Shown one piece after another: positions 1 through 11,700 of a stretch of DNA of 64,000 nucleotides (positions are counted from its first letter, which is position 1; the number at the start of each line of letters is the position of its first letter). Source of the stretch: Phallusia mammillata (Eukaryota; Chordata; Ascidiacea; Phlebobranchia; Ascidiidae); contig QLIY01000155.1 in the NCBI GenBank assembly GCA_003260075.1, forward strand, positions 1-64,000, in the 5' to 3' direction. The notes beneath the pieces were generated by a model. The model did no database searches and was not told where the DNA came from. It saw nothing but the letters and a program-made list of their open reading frames with translations. The position numbers were made by a program, and so were the translations under genes.

Positions 1-970
1 GTTAAATATAAATTTAAGTTGAGTTCGGCTCACGTGCATATAACTCACATACTCAAAAATTGATGACATTTAGTTATGTTTTTGTGAAAAGGAACTTTTT
101 CAATTAATTCTGTTCGGTCCGGGGGGGGGGCTCAAAATTTGCTGACATTTTGTTATGTTTTTGTGAAAAGGAACTTTTTCAATTAATTCTGTTCGGTCCC
201 CTTTTAATGTAAATATTGCAACAGTATAATAATAAATTTAGCGTTCAAGTTCGGTTTCCACACTCAAAAAGTTGGTTTACCCTTCTGTTTTTCTTTTCAT
301 CATTTCCCAAGTTGAGAAGAGTTTTCCACAACGTACGAGCTTCCATTTGAAGGTTTTGCAAGCAGTCGTCGGTAACAGCAGTCGGTTTACACCTCTGCAA
401 GTTACAACAAAATCATACTTCATACTGCGTACAAGTGTTATTGCCGTTTTTTTATCATATTGTTTTCAATCTCGCATGATTTTTTGTGAAACAAAAGTTT
501 TCAGTTTTTTTTAACCTATGAAATAACACTTATCTAATTGTAAGCTGTTTGGCGGTTCCGCTTTAAATTCGAATTAACAGACTTTTTCATTGTTGTTTGA
601 AAACTTCTCAAAGCCAACTGTCGAACTGTGTAACAAAAACTTATTTTACCGTCTCGTTCTGTTGCGTTTTGTCCTTGACTGGTTTCGGCCTTCGTACGGT
701 ACAGTCTAGCTGTTTGTCCTGGAAAACCAATTTGTTTAAAGTTAGTTCTATCCAGTAACAACAACCACGCAAAATACAGAAGAATTTTTAAAATTTTACG
801 CCACCGATCTTTGGTACACAGTCAGTACATTTTTCTTGATTGATGTTTGTTTAGTTAAGCAAACAGTTGTTTAAAACCGTTTCTTGTTATTTGCTTCAAA
901 TACTTTAAATTTAAAAAGTTCCAAAACATGTAATTTAAATTCTCAACCACAGACAGTTGAAATCCAAAGA
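1..970. other. Intergenic, no gene seen
   Basis: No convincing coding exon is seen. Positions 51-120 and 131-198 are near-identical copies of one sequence separated by ten G (121-130), an example of the duplication junctions found throughout the window. The rest is AT-rich single-copy-looking DNA that would form the 3' flank of the minus-strand gene ending at 971. Confidence 0.6.
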
Positions 971-1752
971 CTAGGAAAGGGCCCAAGAAATTGTGAACGT
1001 GGAATGAACATTTTCAAATACGCTTGAATAATAAAGCATGTTGCCTTTTCCGTCTATATTAGTCTGTATATCTACCAAGAATAAAACCTAAGAAGGAGTC
1101 TGGTACGGTCACGTTAACCGCTNTATATTAGTCTGTATATCTACCAAGAATAAAACCTAAGAAGGAGTCTGATACGGTCACGTTAACCGCTTGAATTGAT
1201 AAATGGTTGTGATACAACAAAATTTACCTTTGATATTTTCTTTATAAGTCTCCCGTACCACTCAGACAACCTATAAGCGTTGAAGGCGAGGATCAGCCCT
1301 TCACTGTAATCATTAAAACCAGGGCTGCCCTCCGTGATGAGCAACTTCTCCATGTATTTCTTGACTCTATTCCTAATTTTTCGTTTCCGCAGCTAAAAGA
1401 CAACAATTATATGCACGTTATATACGTAAATATGCTTATTTTGACAATTATCGAGTGTGATAAGAACGTATGTTTTAAACCAGGATTTTTTTCTCGCTGG
1501 AACGAGACATTATGTTGCAAAACAACTTTTAACAAATACCCAAATCTTTCGGCAATGTTTTTCAATTCCTCGCAACTGTTGCCTCACCTTTACATTAAAC
1601 TCATGATTGATTGTGTCTCTCATTGTTGAAAGTTTTTCCTTGTATTTTGCAACCCTCTTTCGCGATACTGTGATTTTCTTCCCATGAGCGCAACTGCAAA
1701 GCAACGGCAAAATAATAGCAGCAAGAAATACGACAGCGAATCGAGGAAACAT
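971..1752 (-). CDS. Small secreted protein, family unknown (three-exon model)
   Basis: Model: 1752-1588, 1392-1228, 1087-971, all introns phase 0, about 148 residues. Exon 1 starts with a good signal peptide (MFPRFAVVFLAAIILPLLCS) followed by a Lys/Arg-rich, helix-prone segment. It ends at an AAAG/gtgagg donor. Exon 2 begins after a cttttag acceptor and is open for exactly 55 codons, ending AAAG/gtaaat. A TATAAAAG box lies 89 bp upstream of the ATG, supporting the start. Exon 3 is the weakest part. Its acceptor region is present twice (exon start 1087 and 1156) around an N at 1123, and about 50 bp of it matches the arm of a repeat seen near 5160 and 63500. I recognise no family. A small helical secreted factor is one possibility, by inference only. 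Confidence 0.5.
1078..1190. repeat. Duplication around an N (assembly junction)
   Basis: About 69 bp (tatattagtctgtatatcta onward, through the cacgttaaccgc end) is present twice in direct order with a single N at 1123 between the copies; they differ by about one base. Exon 3 of the secreted-protein gene falls in it. Best read as two contig or haplotype ends placed in series. Confidence 0.75.
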
Positions 1753-1840
1753 TTTGCTTCGTTTCGATAATCTTTTCTACTCGCAGATAATGTCGATTGG
1801 AATAATTTCGTTTGAATGATGAAATGGTAACTTGTCATCG

Positions 1841-1848
1841 CTTTTATA
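1841..1848 (-). promoter_or_regulatory. TATA box of the small secreted-protein gene
   Basis: TATAAAAG on the minus strand, 89 bp upstream of the ATG at 1752. A start site about 30 bp downstream would give a 5' leader of roughly 60 nt without a need for a leader intron. Confidence 0.6.
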
Positions 1849-4239
1849 TTCCCGCACCGAAAGCGACGGTTCCCTAAATTCGAATCTGTTTCCTTTTCTG
1901 TTTATTTGCCAAGAATTTTGCGGTTTCAAAAGCGTCCAATTTATTTTTAGCAACACGCCACAAAAGTAAACGCACCCGTAAAATTTTTGATCGCGTAATA
2001 CGTCAAAACTTCAATACACAGATTGTGAAATAAGTTTTGTTACTTTTAACAAATTTTTTCATCAGTGATCAGTTCCGGGACCCCCCCCCCGAATCTGTTT
2101 CCTTTTCTGTTTATTTGCCAAGAATTTTGCGGTTTCAAAAGCGTCCAATTTATTTTTAGCAACACGCCACAAAAGTAAACGCACCCGTAAAATTTTTGAT
2201 CGCGTAATACGTCAAAACTTCAATACACAGATTGTGAAATAAGTTTTGTTACTTTTAACAAATTTTTTCATAAGTTATCAGTTCAGGGATTTTTTTCGCA
2301 GTGTGTGCGCGTTTGCTTAAAATTAGTTTCTTTTTCATATGTGTTCAACTTTTCGATACATAAGTGGGCGATGTCGTAAGTTAATTTTCAAGCAAGTTTC
2401 GTGGCTGTGCGTCCCTAAAACACACACAAGGCAAGTTCCCTCACATCAGCCTCTGCGTTAAGTTTGCAGTGGCGACAATACCGGGGATTTCCCCGTCGGT
2501 CAACAATAAAATAATATTGACCCATCGACATCATAAGGCGACGCAAGGGGAATCCCCACACGGTTTTTCCGCCGGTCGTTTTGGAAACATTATTTCAGGT
2601 CAGCGTGACAAGTCGGTTGAATGCGGCCGGATATCCTTGGTCGACAACTGAAAACGAACCGGGGTGCTTTCAGCGAACATGTACCTCTTCCCTTGTTTTT
2701 GACAATCGCCGTTTGCCCCCCCCCCCGAACCGGGGTGCTTTCAGCGAACATTTACCTCTTCCCTTGTTTTTGAAAATCGCCGTTTATTTTAAGCCAGCAA
2801 TTTAAAGGGAAATAAAATAGTATTTTTCCTTATTAGGACCTTTTGACGATGCGGCTTGAACCTAAGAGTTTCACTTACTTGTAGTTGCGTCAAATTGCAA
2901 AACTCATAATGTTATGGGTGAATTTGGCAGCGTTTGTCAAACCGACGGTTTTTTACTTAGAAGTTGGCGACGTCCGACACTGTATAGGCCTGTAAAACAG
3001 GAAAGTTTAATATTTAGTTGCAAAAAAAACTTCTATCCACAAATTTGACCAAAATAGTTTTATATTTTCACATGTTACGTCGATACAATACCGAGCACAA
3101 CTAATCATTTATTGGTCCAAAAGTGTTTAGCGTTTCAAAAGTGCCACCATAAAGGGAAATTTGAAAATCAAAAACTTCAGCGGTTCCGAAACGGGATAGC
3201 GCCATGCAATGTTGCAATTGAACAACATTCCATGGATATTTGTATGCAGTGGATATAGTTTCATCCCATACATGTGTTTAAATGGTCAGAGGGTCAGTTA
3301 ATCGGTAACCACCGATTTGTAGTGCTCCCCGACGGAACTGTCCAACAATGGCGATTGTTTAAACAAAGGATGCATCGACAACAAAAACAAAAGCCACTAG
3401 TGAGGTAATAATGACGTCAGTGTGTTTAATATGTGTCCTTTATTCGACCTCGGAATTTCCATGGCAACGTAAAAATAAACGAACGATATTTTTTGTATTT
3501 TTCCCGGATGAGGGCAAAGGTAAATTTCAGTTCCCGTAAAAGAATCGGATGATAGAAAACAAATTTTTACGATGTTTTTCCATTGTCACCATGATGCAAT
3601 GTTTCGCGTTATTGAAAACATTGTTATCAGATATTTCTTAGTAGTGCTTATGTTTATAACCTGGCACACACCAGCGTTTTGTGTTGTCTGTGTTTTGCAT
3701 TCCAGGGTTAGGATACAATCGGTTGCTAGCATTGTTACGTGGAGATGGCGCAATTTTTTAAATACATATCCCACACTATGTAGGCGATTTTTGCAAAATT
3801 TGCCACGCGACCTTTCAGCGCCACGAAAACGTGTACGAGCAGATAACAGTGTTTAAATAATCCCTACATTAAGCATTGAGCAGCCAGCGAATTTTAATAA
3901 TGCTCGACGTCATTACACAATTTTTGTGAAATACACGTCCCCTAAATTGTCCGTCATTATTAATACAAAATTCAAACAGCAACTTTTGCACTAAATTAAT
4001 TCGTTTACGCGCGGATAAAGAAAATTGTGAATGCTTTAAATGCTTGTCAAAATTGTAAATAAAACGATAAAATAAGCCTGGCTATATGACAAAAACAAAT
4101 GAAACCATTTTTGTGATTCCGGTTATCTTTACAAAAATAAAATCACAGACAACAATTTTAATGAAAGCATTATTTTGGAAAAGCAGCCCCTAATAAACCA
4201 CCATGTTCTTATTATGTCGCAAATATAAAAGTTAATTTT

Positions 4240-4263
4240 CCCCCCCCCCCCCCCCCCCCCCCC
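4240..4263. repeat. C24 homopolymer
   Basis: Uninterrupted run of 24 C. No obvious duplication of the flanks, unlike most other G/C runs here. Probably a contig-end artefact of the same origin. Confidence 0.8.
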
Positions 4264-5877
4264 ATTGGTGGACAGGACGTCAATAATTGATCTATCAGTC
4301 AGTTTCCTGCCGAATTCCTCAAAAAACTCAATACCTGACGAAAATTTTGACAATCTAAGGAAGAGGATAATATATAGCTTATTGCGAAAATACTTTTTCT
4401 ATCGCATGAAACGCCAAATATATGTTGAACCTCGCAAGAGAAACTTGGAAACTAAAACCGTTTGATGCGGTCAAATCAAAATACAAAAGAACAAATAAAG
4501 GGAAAATCTGAGCCCAGCTGAATTCCACGAAATTCGTATTGACATTATGACGTTAAACAGAAACATATTTGCGGCCGCATAAAGCTACGTTGTATTCAAT
4601 GTTGAATTTGCTATTACGCTTTCTACGTTGAAAGGTCGTTGAATAGTAAACAAACCCGAGCAGAATGACAAATTTTTCCATTTTCTATTGATATCAATTA
4701 AATTGGAAAAAGTCCACGATTGAGTATTTGCCGAAGCGTTTGATTAATAAAACACGTCGCTTTTTACTTGTTTAGGTTCAGGTGATTTTCGTCGTTGTAC
4801 TTATAGTGTTCAAAGCACACATCATCTTTGAAAGAACTATTGTCCGAAAAAAGTTGTGCCAACCCAGCAGACCCACGTAGGAGATTTTCGACGTCGAATT
4901 GTGGTCACGACCGGATGTTAAAAACTTGTTTCTATTTGGTCCAAAATGCAAATTCAAAAGACGTCAAACGGGGATCGAAATTTACACGTTCTACGGCAGA
5001 TGTCAAAACTTGAACGTTATTTGTACTTGTGGTCCAAACCTGGTACATTTTGGTTTGAAAACGCCAAAAAAAAACCTAGAGTCTCAAAGCATGATATCAC
5101 AAATTTGGACTTTATCATAAATCTATCATAAAATCACTGATGATGGCATGAGGATTTGCCGAAACGTTTGAACAACAAAGCATGTCGCTTTTTACGTATA
5201 TATGGGCCGTTATTTTCACCATTAAACATATCATGAAATCATTCTTTACAATATTACTGATAATCCTCATACTGTTTTTGCTTTGTTTACTATATCACGT
5301 GCATAATTATTAGGGCACGCCTAACACTGTATTACAGTTGTGCCATAAGCATTTCTGTTATATTAAGGTGTTACGTCAATTTGTTTCTTATCTCAACTTG
5401 GGGTTCGTATTATTACGTAAATGCGCAATCATAAACAGATTCTCAAGTTTCCTTGAAGCTGGTAATTGTAGGAAGTCGACTTACTTCAAAATTTGTAAAA
5501 GAGGTCCGTTATAATAATAAATGTTGAATGCACTGGATTATATATAAACTTGAAATATAACGTTATAAAACAACCCACCAAAATAAGTTAAAGCCAACCC
5601 ACCTTTAATATATAAGCTATTAATCAAGGCATAGTAATATCAAGTTTATAGAGCTCTTCTTGCAAGTGTAATTTTATTCCGACGCAACCCACCTTTAACT
5701 TTATTCATCATGTAGGCCTAGCGATGCTGTTGCTTGTCTTTATGAACGAAGCAATCTGCGAATTACAAAACTATTTTCGCTACTTCTCCACACGGTCGCG
5801 GTAAAGATATTTGAGCCCCAAACAGGTTCTCAATATTTGGTATTAGTTAATAAAAAAGTGTTAAATTCAGTTACAAC

Positions 5878-6185
5878 CAGTGGTTTTTTTAAGGTTTGGT
5901 TTGGGTGACCGCTAAGTAGTTTTAAGAGACCGCAAGTGTTTCATTTAAATACCAAAAACTGTAGTTGTAGTTGCAAGTCCAAATTTTGGGAAACCGCTGG
6001 AGGACCGAAACGGTCCCCCAAAACACCTTAAAAAAAACACTGGTCGTTGGACCCATATTTTTGTCAGCCGGTTCTATCACAAGTTCATTGACAGTAACCA
6101 GTAATGCTAACCGGTTCGTTGATCGCATAAAATGTCGTAAGACGGTTCTATGGAACCGGTGCGAACCGGCTGAATCCCACCAGTG
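5878..6185. mobile_element. Composite hAT-like MITE
   Basis: The left part (5878-6042) is a diverged reverse copy of the element at 28656-28815. The right part (about 6043-6185) matches the family at 18642-18804 and 22327-22505 and ends in cccaccagtg. The outer flanks are gttacaac (5870-5877) and gctacaac (6186-6193), an 8-bp target-site duplication with one mismatch. No duplication flanks the inner boundary. This suggests the two halves moved as one unit. Confidence 0.6.
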
Positions 6186-7294
6186 GCTACAACATTATAC
6201 TTAAAATCAACTTTTCAAAAGCTTTACAACCAACACAGACATACCCAAATTAGCTGAATTCTCAAATTGGTTTCTACTGATGTTCATTGTTTTCCAAAAG
6301 CTTTAAATGACTTCAGAATTATTGTAACCACACAGTTTAGTTAACACATATTCCTGCAAACACATAACATTGCTGCAATTAAGACAAGATAGACCAAAAA
6401 TTCGACGTGACATTTTAATTAACTGATTTTATAGTTGTTATAAACGAGTCAACGCAACAACACGACAGTTTGAGCAGGTTAAAGATGGTATATTTGAAGA
6501 CTACGGGGGACAAATATAAAAAAAACTGTATTTACAACAAACAGTAGTGTGTGTTTTGAAAGCAAAATTGAAGCACTTCTAAGACAACTGCAAATAGGAA
6601 CTGCTTAACAAACAAATTGTCTCTGAAACATGCAATGAAACAGAACACATGAAAAACCACAGGCACCTTATAATGCACGCGTAGTTTGAAAAGTATTTGC
6701 ATGTGATATGAGATAAATTGAGTCAAGTTTTCAACTTCGAATACTGAACACTTTTGTAGTTTAACATGGAAGAGATACAAAACTTTTTCCAGTTCAAAAT
6801 GACCAAAGTACAAAAAGTATAAATCATGAGATAATACCTTGGGTGACGTTAATATTTATGAATGATAATTTTCAAATGCAATGACAACTAATAACAATAA
6901 TTTGACATTAATAGCACTTAATTTAAAATGTGTGGATTGGTAAAAAGGTCTATTCAAAATTTTGTTTTATGTTTTTAAAATGCAATCGCAGCCATAGTTT
7001 TTAAAGTGGGTCTAATTGTAATCAATAAAATTAAACTGCGAAATATTTTAGTATCTTTTTGACAGTTATTATGTGGTGACAATAATATACACTGACAAGT
7101 CATACAAAAGCAGTGGAAAGAAACAAAAAATGTGTTGCATTTTGTAATAGTAACCAATAATAGGCAACATGTAAGTTTAAGATGCGGCAACAAAACACCA
7201 ATTTATGGTATACAAATGCTTAAGGATGCACAAAAGACTGCAATCTGACTTGAGTATTTGAGTATCCATCAAGGTGCCTATAAACATATTGCAG

Positions 7295-7380
7295 GTATCC
7301 ATGGTGACAAATTTTGAAGAGATTGTTTTGTAAATTGCCATGGCAATCACTAGAGAGGTTTTCGAAGTTTCCATGGTGAC
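7295..7380. promoter_or_regulatory. Cluster of three RFX X-box-like palindromes
   Basis: GTATCCATGGTGAC at 7295-7308, ATTGCCATGGCAAT at 7334-7347 and GTTTCCATGGTGAC at 7367-7380 each differ from the palindromic X-box GTTRCCATGGYAAC at about two positions. Three within 86 bp is unlikely by chance. No adjacent gene start is evident, so the target, if any, is unknown; the nearest gene is the B3GNT2-like gene ending at 8770. Confidence 0.35.
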
Positions 7381-8769
7381 ATGCAACAGATTTGGAATTG
7401 AACAACACAAATGGAAAAAAACGTTGGGATAGAACATTGAAATGGCTTTTAATTTTTCTTTCTTTAACCCCCAAATGTCGAAAGTGGGCATTTTGTGTGA
7501 GGAAAGTAGAACCTGAGGCCTAGATGTCAATTGCAAATTTGTAATAAAACTCAGTACACCGCGAAACTGTTCAGTGCAGAGCAATGCATTCCTGGCCTTA
7601 ATTTAATCCTTTTGTTTATACATAGGTCAGTGCAACAAGCAACCAACTTACCACAAATTTGTTGGGAGTCATAAGTCAGACACTACTTGTTAAATAAGGT
7701 GCAGCGGTCTAACTTGGTTCAGTACAATTGCATATTCCATTTCCCAGCTTGTTCGTGCAAATAATCCGCACATTTTCTCACGGTATAGGGTAACATATGA
7801 TAAGGAATCGTTTAGTTATCAGTATGCAGTAAAATAAAACACACAAAAATCAGTCAGGCAGAGAAAATGAAAAACTTGTGTTTTAGAAAGAATTGCACAA
7901 CTAAACAAACACTACTTGACTACAAAAAATGGATCTATTAACAGTTTGAACTGCAGTGCATGTGGAAATTTTGAGTCATACAAAAACTCAACGCATTCGA
8001 TCGATAACAAGCAGCACAGTTACCTAGATAAAGTCTGCTAATGCAAAAAAAGATTGAAGAAAAAAGGAGACTTTTCTAATGCAAGCAGTTACAGAAATTG
8101 TGCAGCATTAACTTAGAGGGTGACCAGTGGTTCTTAACCTTAGTTCAAATTAAGGCTATAAGGGTTTTATTTAAATTACAAAAAATCGTAAGTTTAGTGA
8201 AAGAGGGAAATAATTATGGGTTTGAAGTGCTTGACATATATTGGTTTCCACACTGGCTCAATAACACATACAAGGTAATTAGATGGTAAGGGGTAATTTA
8301 AAATGACTGACAATATATTCTTGTCTTTGTGTTTATTTCCTTTCTTTCAAAGGACACAATATTCTCTGGAAGCTCATCAACCAAGGAATTGTTGTGTTAA
8401 GATTTTAGCTGCAACCAAAGGAACTTTTTGAAAATACTCAGACCTATACTCTACCATTTGGGGGACACTCAGATTCCAAAAGTAATTAAGAGAGTAGGAC
8501 CAAAAAAATTGGTACCTACTGTTGTATTAGTTAATTTAATAAACAAATAAGTTAAAGAAAGCAGTAAAGTCTTTCTGCTGAAGTTGATAAAAATCAAATG
8601 TTTATTTTTTGGGAATTTGTTAAAGATTTTTGTGCCTGGAGATATTCTGACTTTGACTTTTGAAAGAAACCTTCACAAGAAACTTTAGCTACTAAAAAAC
8701 ACATATATGATCACAGTTAAAAAAATAAATATAAAAAGAGTCTAGCATCAAATTTTAGGTAGGTGGCAG

Positions 8770-11700
8770 TCACGTCAGTTTCTCATCATCTCTGGAAACT
8801 TTGAATGACTTTGCACAATCATTGAAGTCAGAGGAATGGAGTTTTTTCCACATGTCCACCATTTCTTCACTATTCAGTTTGTGAAGTGTCATAATCTCAT
8901 GATATATGCAAATGTCCTTTGGCCGGTTGACGCCCCAACTTTTGAAACCCTTGTGATTCTGAGGTTTCATTCCAAGTTTTTTTAAGCAAACTCCAAGGAA
9001 AGCATCGTCTATTGGAATTATAGGCGTCACTTTAGTCACTTCAAATATTTTCTTTGATACAAGTGATGACATGACAAAACCTCCACCAGACACGTAAGGT
9101 GGATAATATTTTTCGTTCCAAAGGTTTGTTGAAACATAATATTTGCTTTTAGGGTCGGTTATGCGAGGAGAGGGGTAGAGCACGCTGCCAGCAAAAAGGT
9201 CTTTAGCTTGATCCTTGCTTAGCGAAAGGAGATAATCAACAATGTTGTCGATATTCACAAACACATCATCATCCCCCTATAAAGTAAAACAAAATGTCGT
9301 TAAACAAGCAAATATATACCATAAACCGTTACAATAAAGGGAACACATGGTCAAGCCAATAGATGATAAGCTGCAGACAGTGCACACTGTTTCAACCTAT
9401 AAGGTATTATTAGTGCAGCTGGTGACGAGAGATTGGTCATATGAGAACACATTTATATCATATAAGAACACAACATACTCCTATATGTGTTGAGGGTGGT
9501 ACTAGACAGTAAGGCCAACAGGGCAACACTAGGGCTAAACGGTTAAACAATCACAACAACCATTTCATGCCAAAGTGCATCGTCCTCTCCTGGGAACAAC
9601 AACAATTTTGCCATGAAAACCATGAACCAAAAGTGTTTTGTTGCCATTAAAGTGCTGCTAAAAGCATTTGCAAAGCTGATATTAACTGCTACTTCTGGAT
9701 TTTGTACAAGCACGAATAAAGTAATAAATTTACTGCCATATGTCAAACGAGGGGTGATGAATCAGACATGACCCTCATGTTCAGCAATGAATAATAAATT
9801 ACCAGCAGTAAATGTTGTGACCTGACCTGGAGGCAGCTGCTAAATGCTGTTAATTAAACTTTAGCACCCCCCATAAATATTAATATAATGGGTGTTAGGG
9901 TATTTTGCTAATACATGCTCTTAACCTTGTTTAGGTTATGGCTAATGACATGTCAACAGTAAATTTACAGAAAGCAAATAACAGCTCATTTGTCAGTTGT
10001 TTAACAAATTGTATATTTTCATTTTGTTCTGGGTTTTAAACTACATCGACGTCAAATTGAACATAAAAACACAGATGTATGTATTTGCATTTGCTAATTA
10101 AACTTGGGAATTTGGCCTAAACAAGTGTCAAAAAATGGCTGAAATAAAAGCAAACATTTTCATTCTCAATTTTGTTCTGTTACTACTAAAAGGCAGAAAG
10201 AGGCTTTACTGAACTTACGTTAACAGTATGAAATATATATGCCATACAGAGTTTTGTAACAATCCTTACAGAAGTGGACATTATGATTGTGAAATGACAA
10301 CAAGGACTCATTTGACAAGATTTGTTTTGTTACATATCATACCTACCTCACTATTTGCAAACATGCAACGAAACAATGCCTCATCATAAGCGATCTGAGT
10401 CATGGAAATTTTTGTTACAAATATGTGCAAGGGGTTGGTAGTGTATGAAGAATGAGTAGGTCACTTTGTGATACCAATAACAAAGTGTAGGTGGACCAAT
10501 TGTGATAAATATGATGCTTTTTGATTAAATCCGGACAAAATATAGCTTGTCCAACCACAAATAAATGAAAAAACAACTTTTAGAAATAACTTTTAGGATG
10601 CAGGTTTCATTTGGCCAGCAGAACCTGTGGGTTCAACCACTGTCTTATGCAACCAGGCATACGCCCCAGATTCGTGCGGTCGGTTGCCATCCTAAGCCAG
10701 AAAACAACCAGAAAAATTCAAATAACAGGAGACTTGACTCGACAACCCACGTTTTTTTTTTTTGGTGTTCTTGCTGTTTACTTTGTTCTTGTTCTTGCTT
10801 TTTTGGACTTAACTGTCCAACAATGGAACTGTGATGACCGAAGTGACCAAGCAAATAAAATTTTGACTTTGACTTTAAGAATAGGGTTTCATATTGGTGA
10901 AATGCATATCCGGGTGTAAGATTTACCTGATTTCAGACAACACAAAAGCAATATTTGTTCATTAAATAGACATAAAGATTTGAAATACCACTGCGCAAAT
11001 ATGCTTACATCACAGAGCCTATCAATTACCACGTTGCCCTTTTATTATCCATCCGTTTTTGAAAAATACTTTATGTAACATTTGTAGGTGCTATACTAAT
11101 TAATTTGAATTTGGGGCTTGAAAAACTGGGCAGCAAAAAATTTGTGCTGCAATTGTGGCTATTTAACTAATTGATTTTTATTGCAACAAGTAGTAGTGTA
11201 ATTGACATTCTATAGACAAGCACAAGTGAATGTTTGAGGCACTTTTTACAACTTGTAAATAGGTTTTACAACTCATATGTGACCATCAGTGATTGATTTT
11301 GTGCTTCTGTGAGGGTAAAACCGAATATATATTGGCCCCTAAAGCTCTTTTTAGGACATATATACTCTTCAAGCAATCAGGAATATGAATTAACCATTAC
11401 CACAAACAAAATGTTGGTGTCAATTCTTTACTGCAAGAACATTAGACACAGGAAACAAAAAAAGACCTGATCATTTTATTGGATGATCATTATGATGAAA
11501 CAGAGATTTAGAACCATGTGATTATTGGAACAATTGAGGACTTAGCACTTCCATGTAAAGGTCACACATACTTGCTACTTTGTCACCTATACAATATTTC
11601 ACCATATCCGCTTAATATCTGACACCAATTAAACAATTTGAAATCAGCGAGCAATCTATACAGCTTTATAGTTTTTGTGAAGTTCTGTGGCTATCTTCAA

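Larger units (their letters stand above)
1853..8590. other. Long intergenic stretch, repeats only
   Basis: No gene could be supported. Contents seen: direct duplications around C10 at 2081-2090 (copies about 1882-2080 and 2091-2289) and around C11 at 2716-2726; a C24 run at 4240-4263; repeat arms resembling the element at 63463-63695 near 4720-4780 and 5150-5230; a composite MITE at 5878-6185; and a cluster of three X-box-like palindromes at 7295-7380. The open frames here lack splice partners and family resemblance. Confidence 0.55.

Noticed and set aside
7177..7584. 135-codon minus-strand open frame
   Set aside because: No family resemblance, no splice partners, AT-rich composition; overlaps the X-box-like cluster.
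10740..10890. LINE 3' end with tttgac tail
   Set aside because: A ttttgactttgacttt tail is suggestive, but no reverse transcriptase frame is present, so no element is called.
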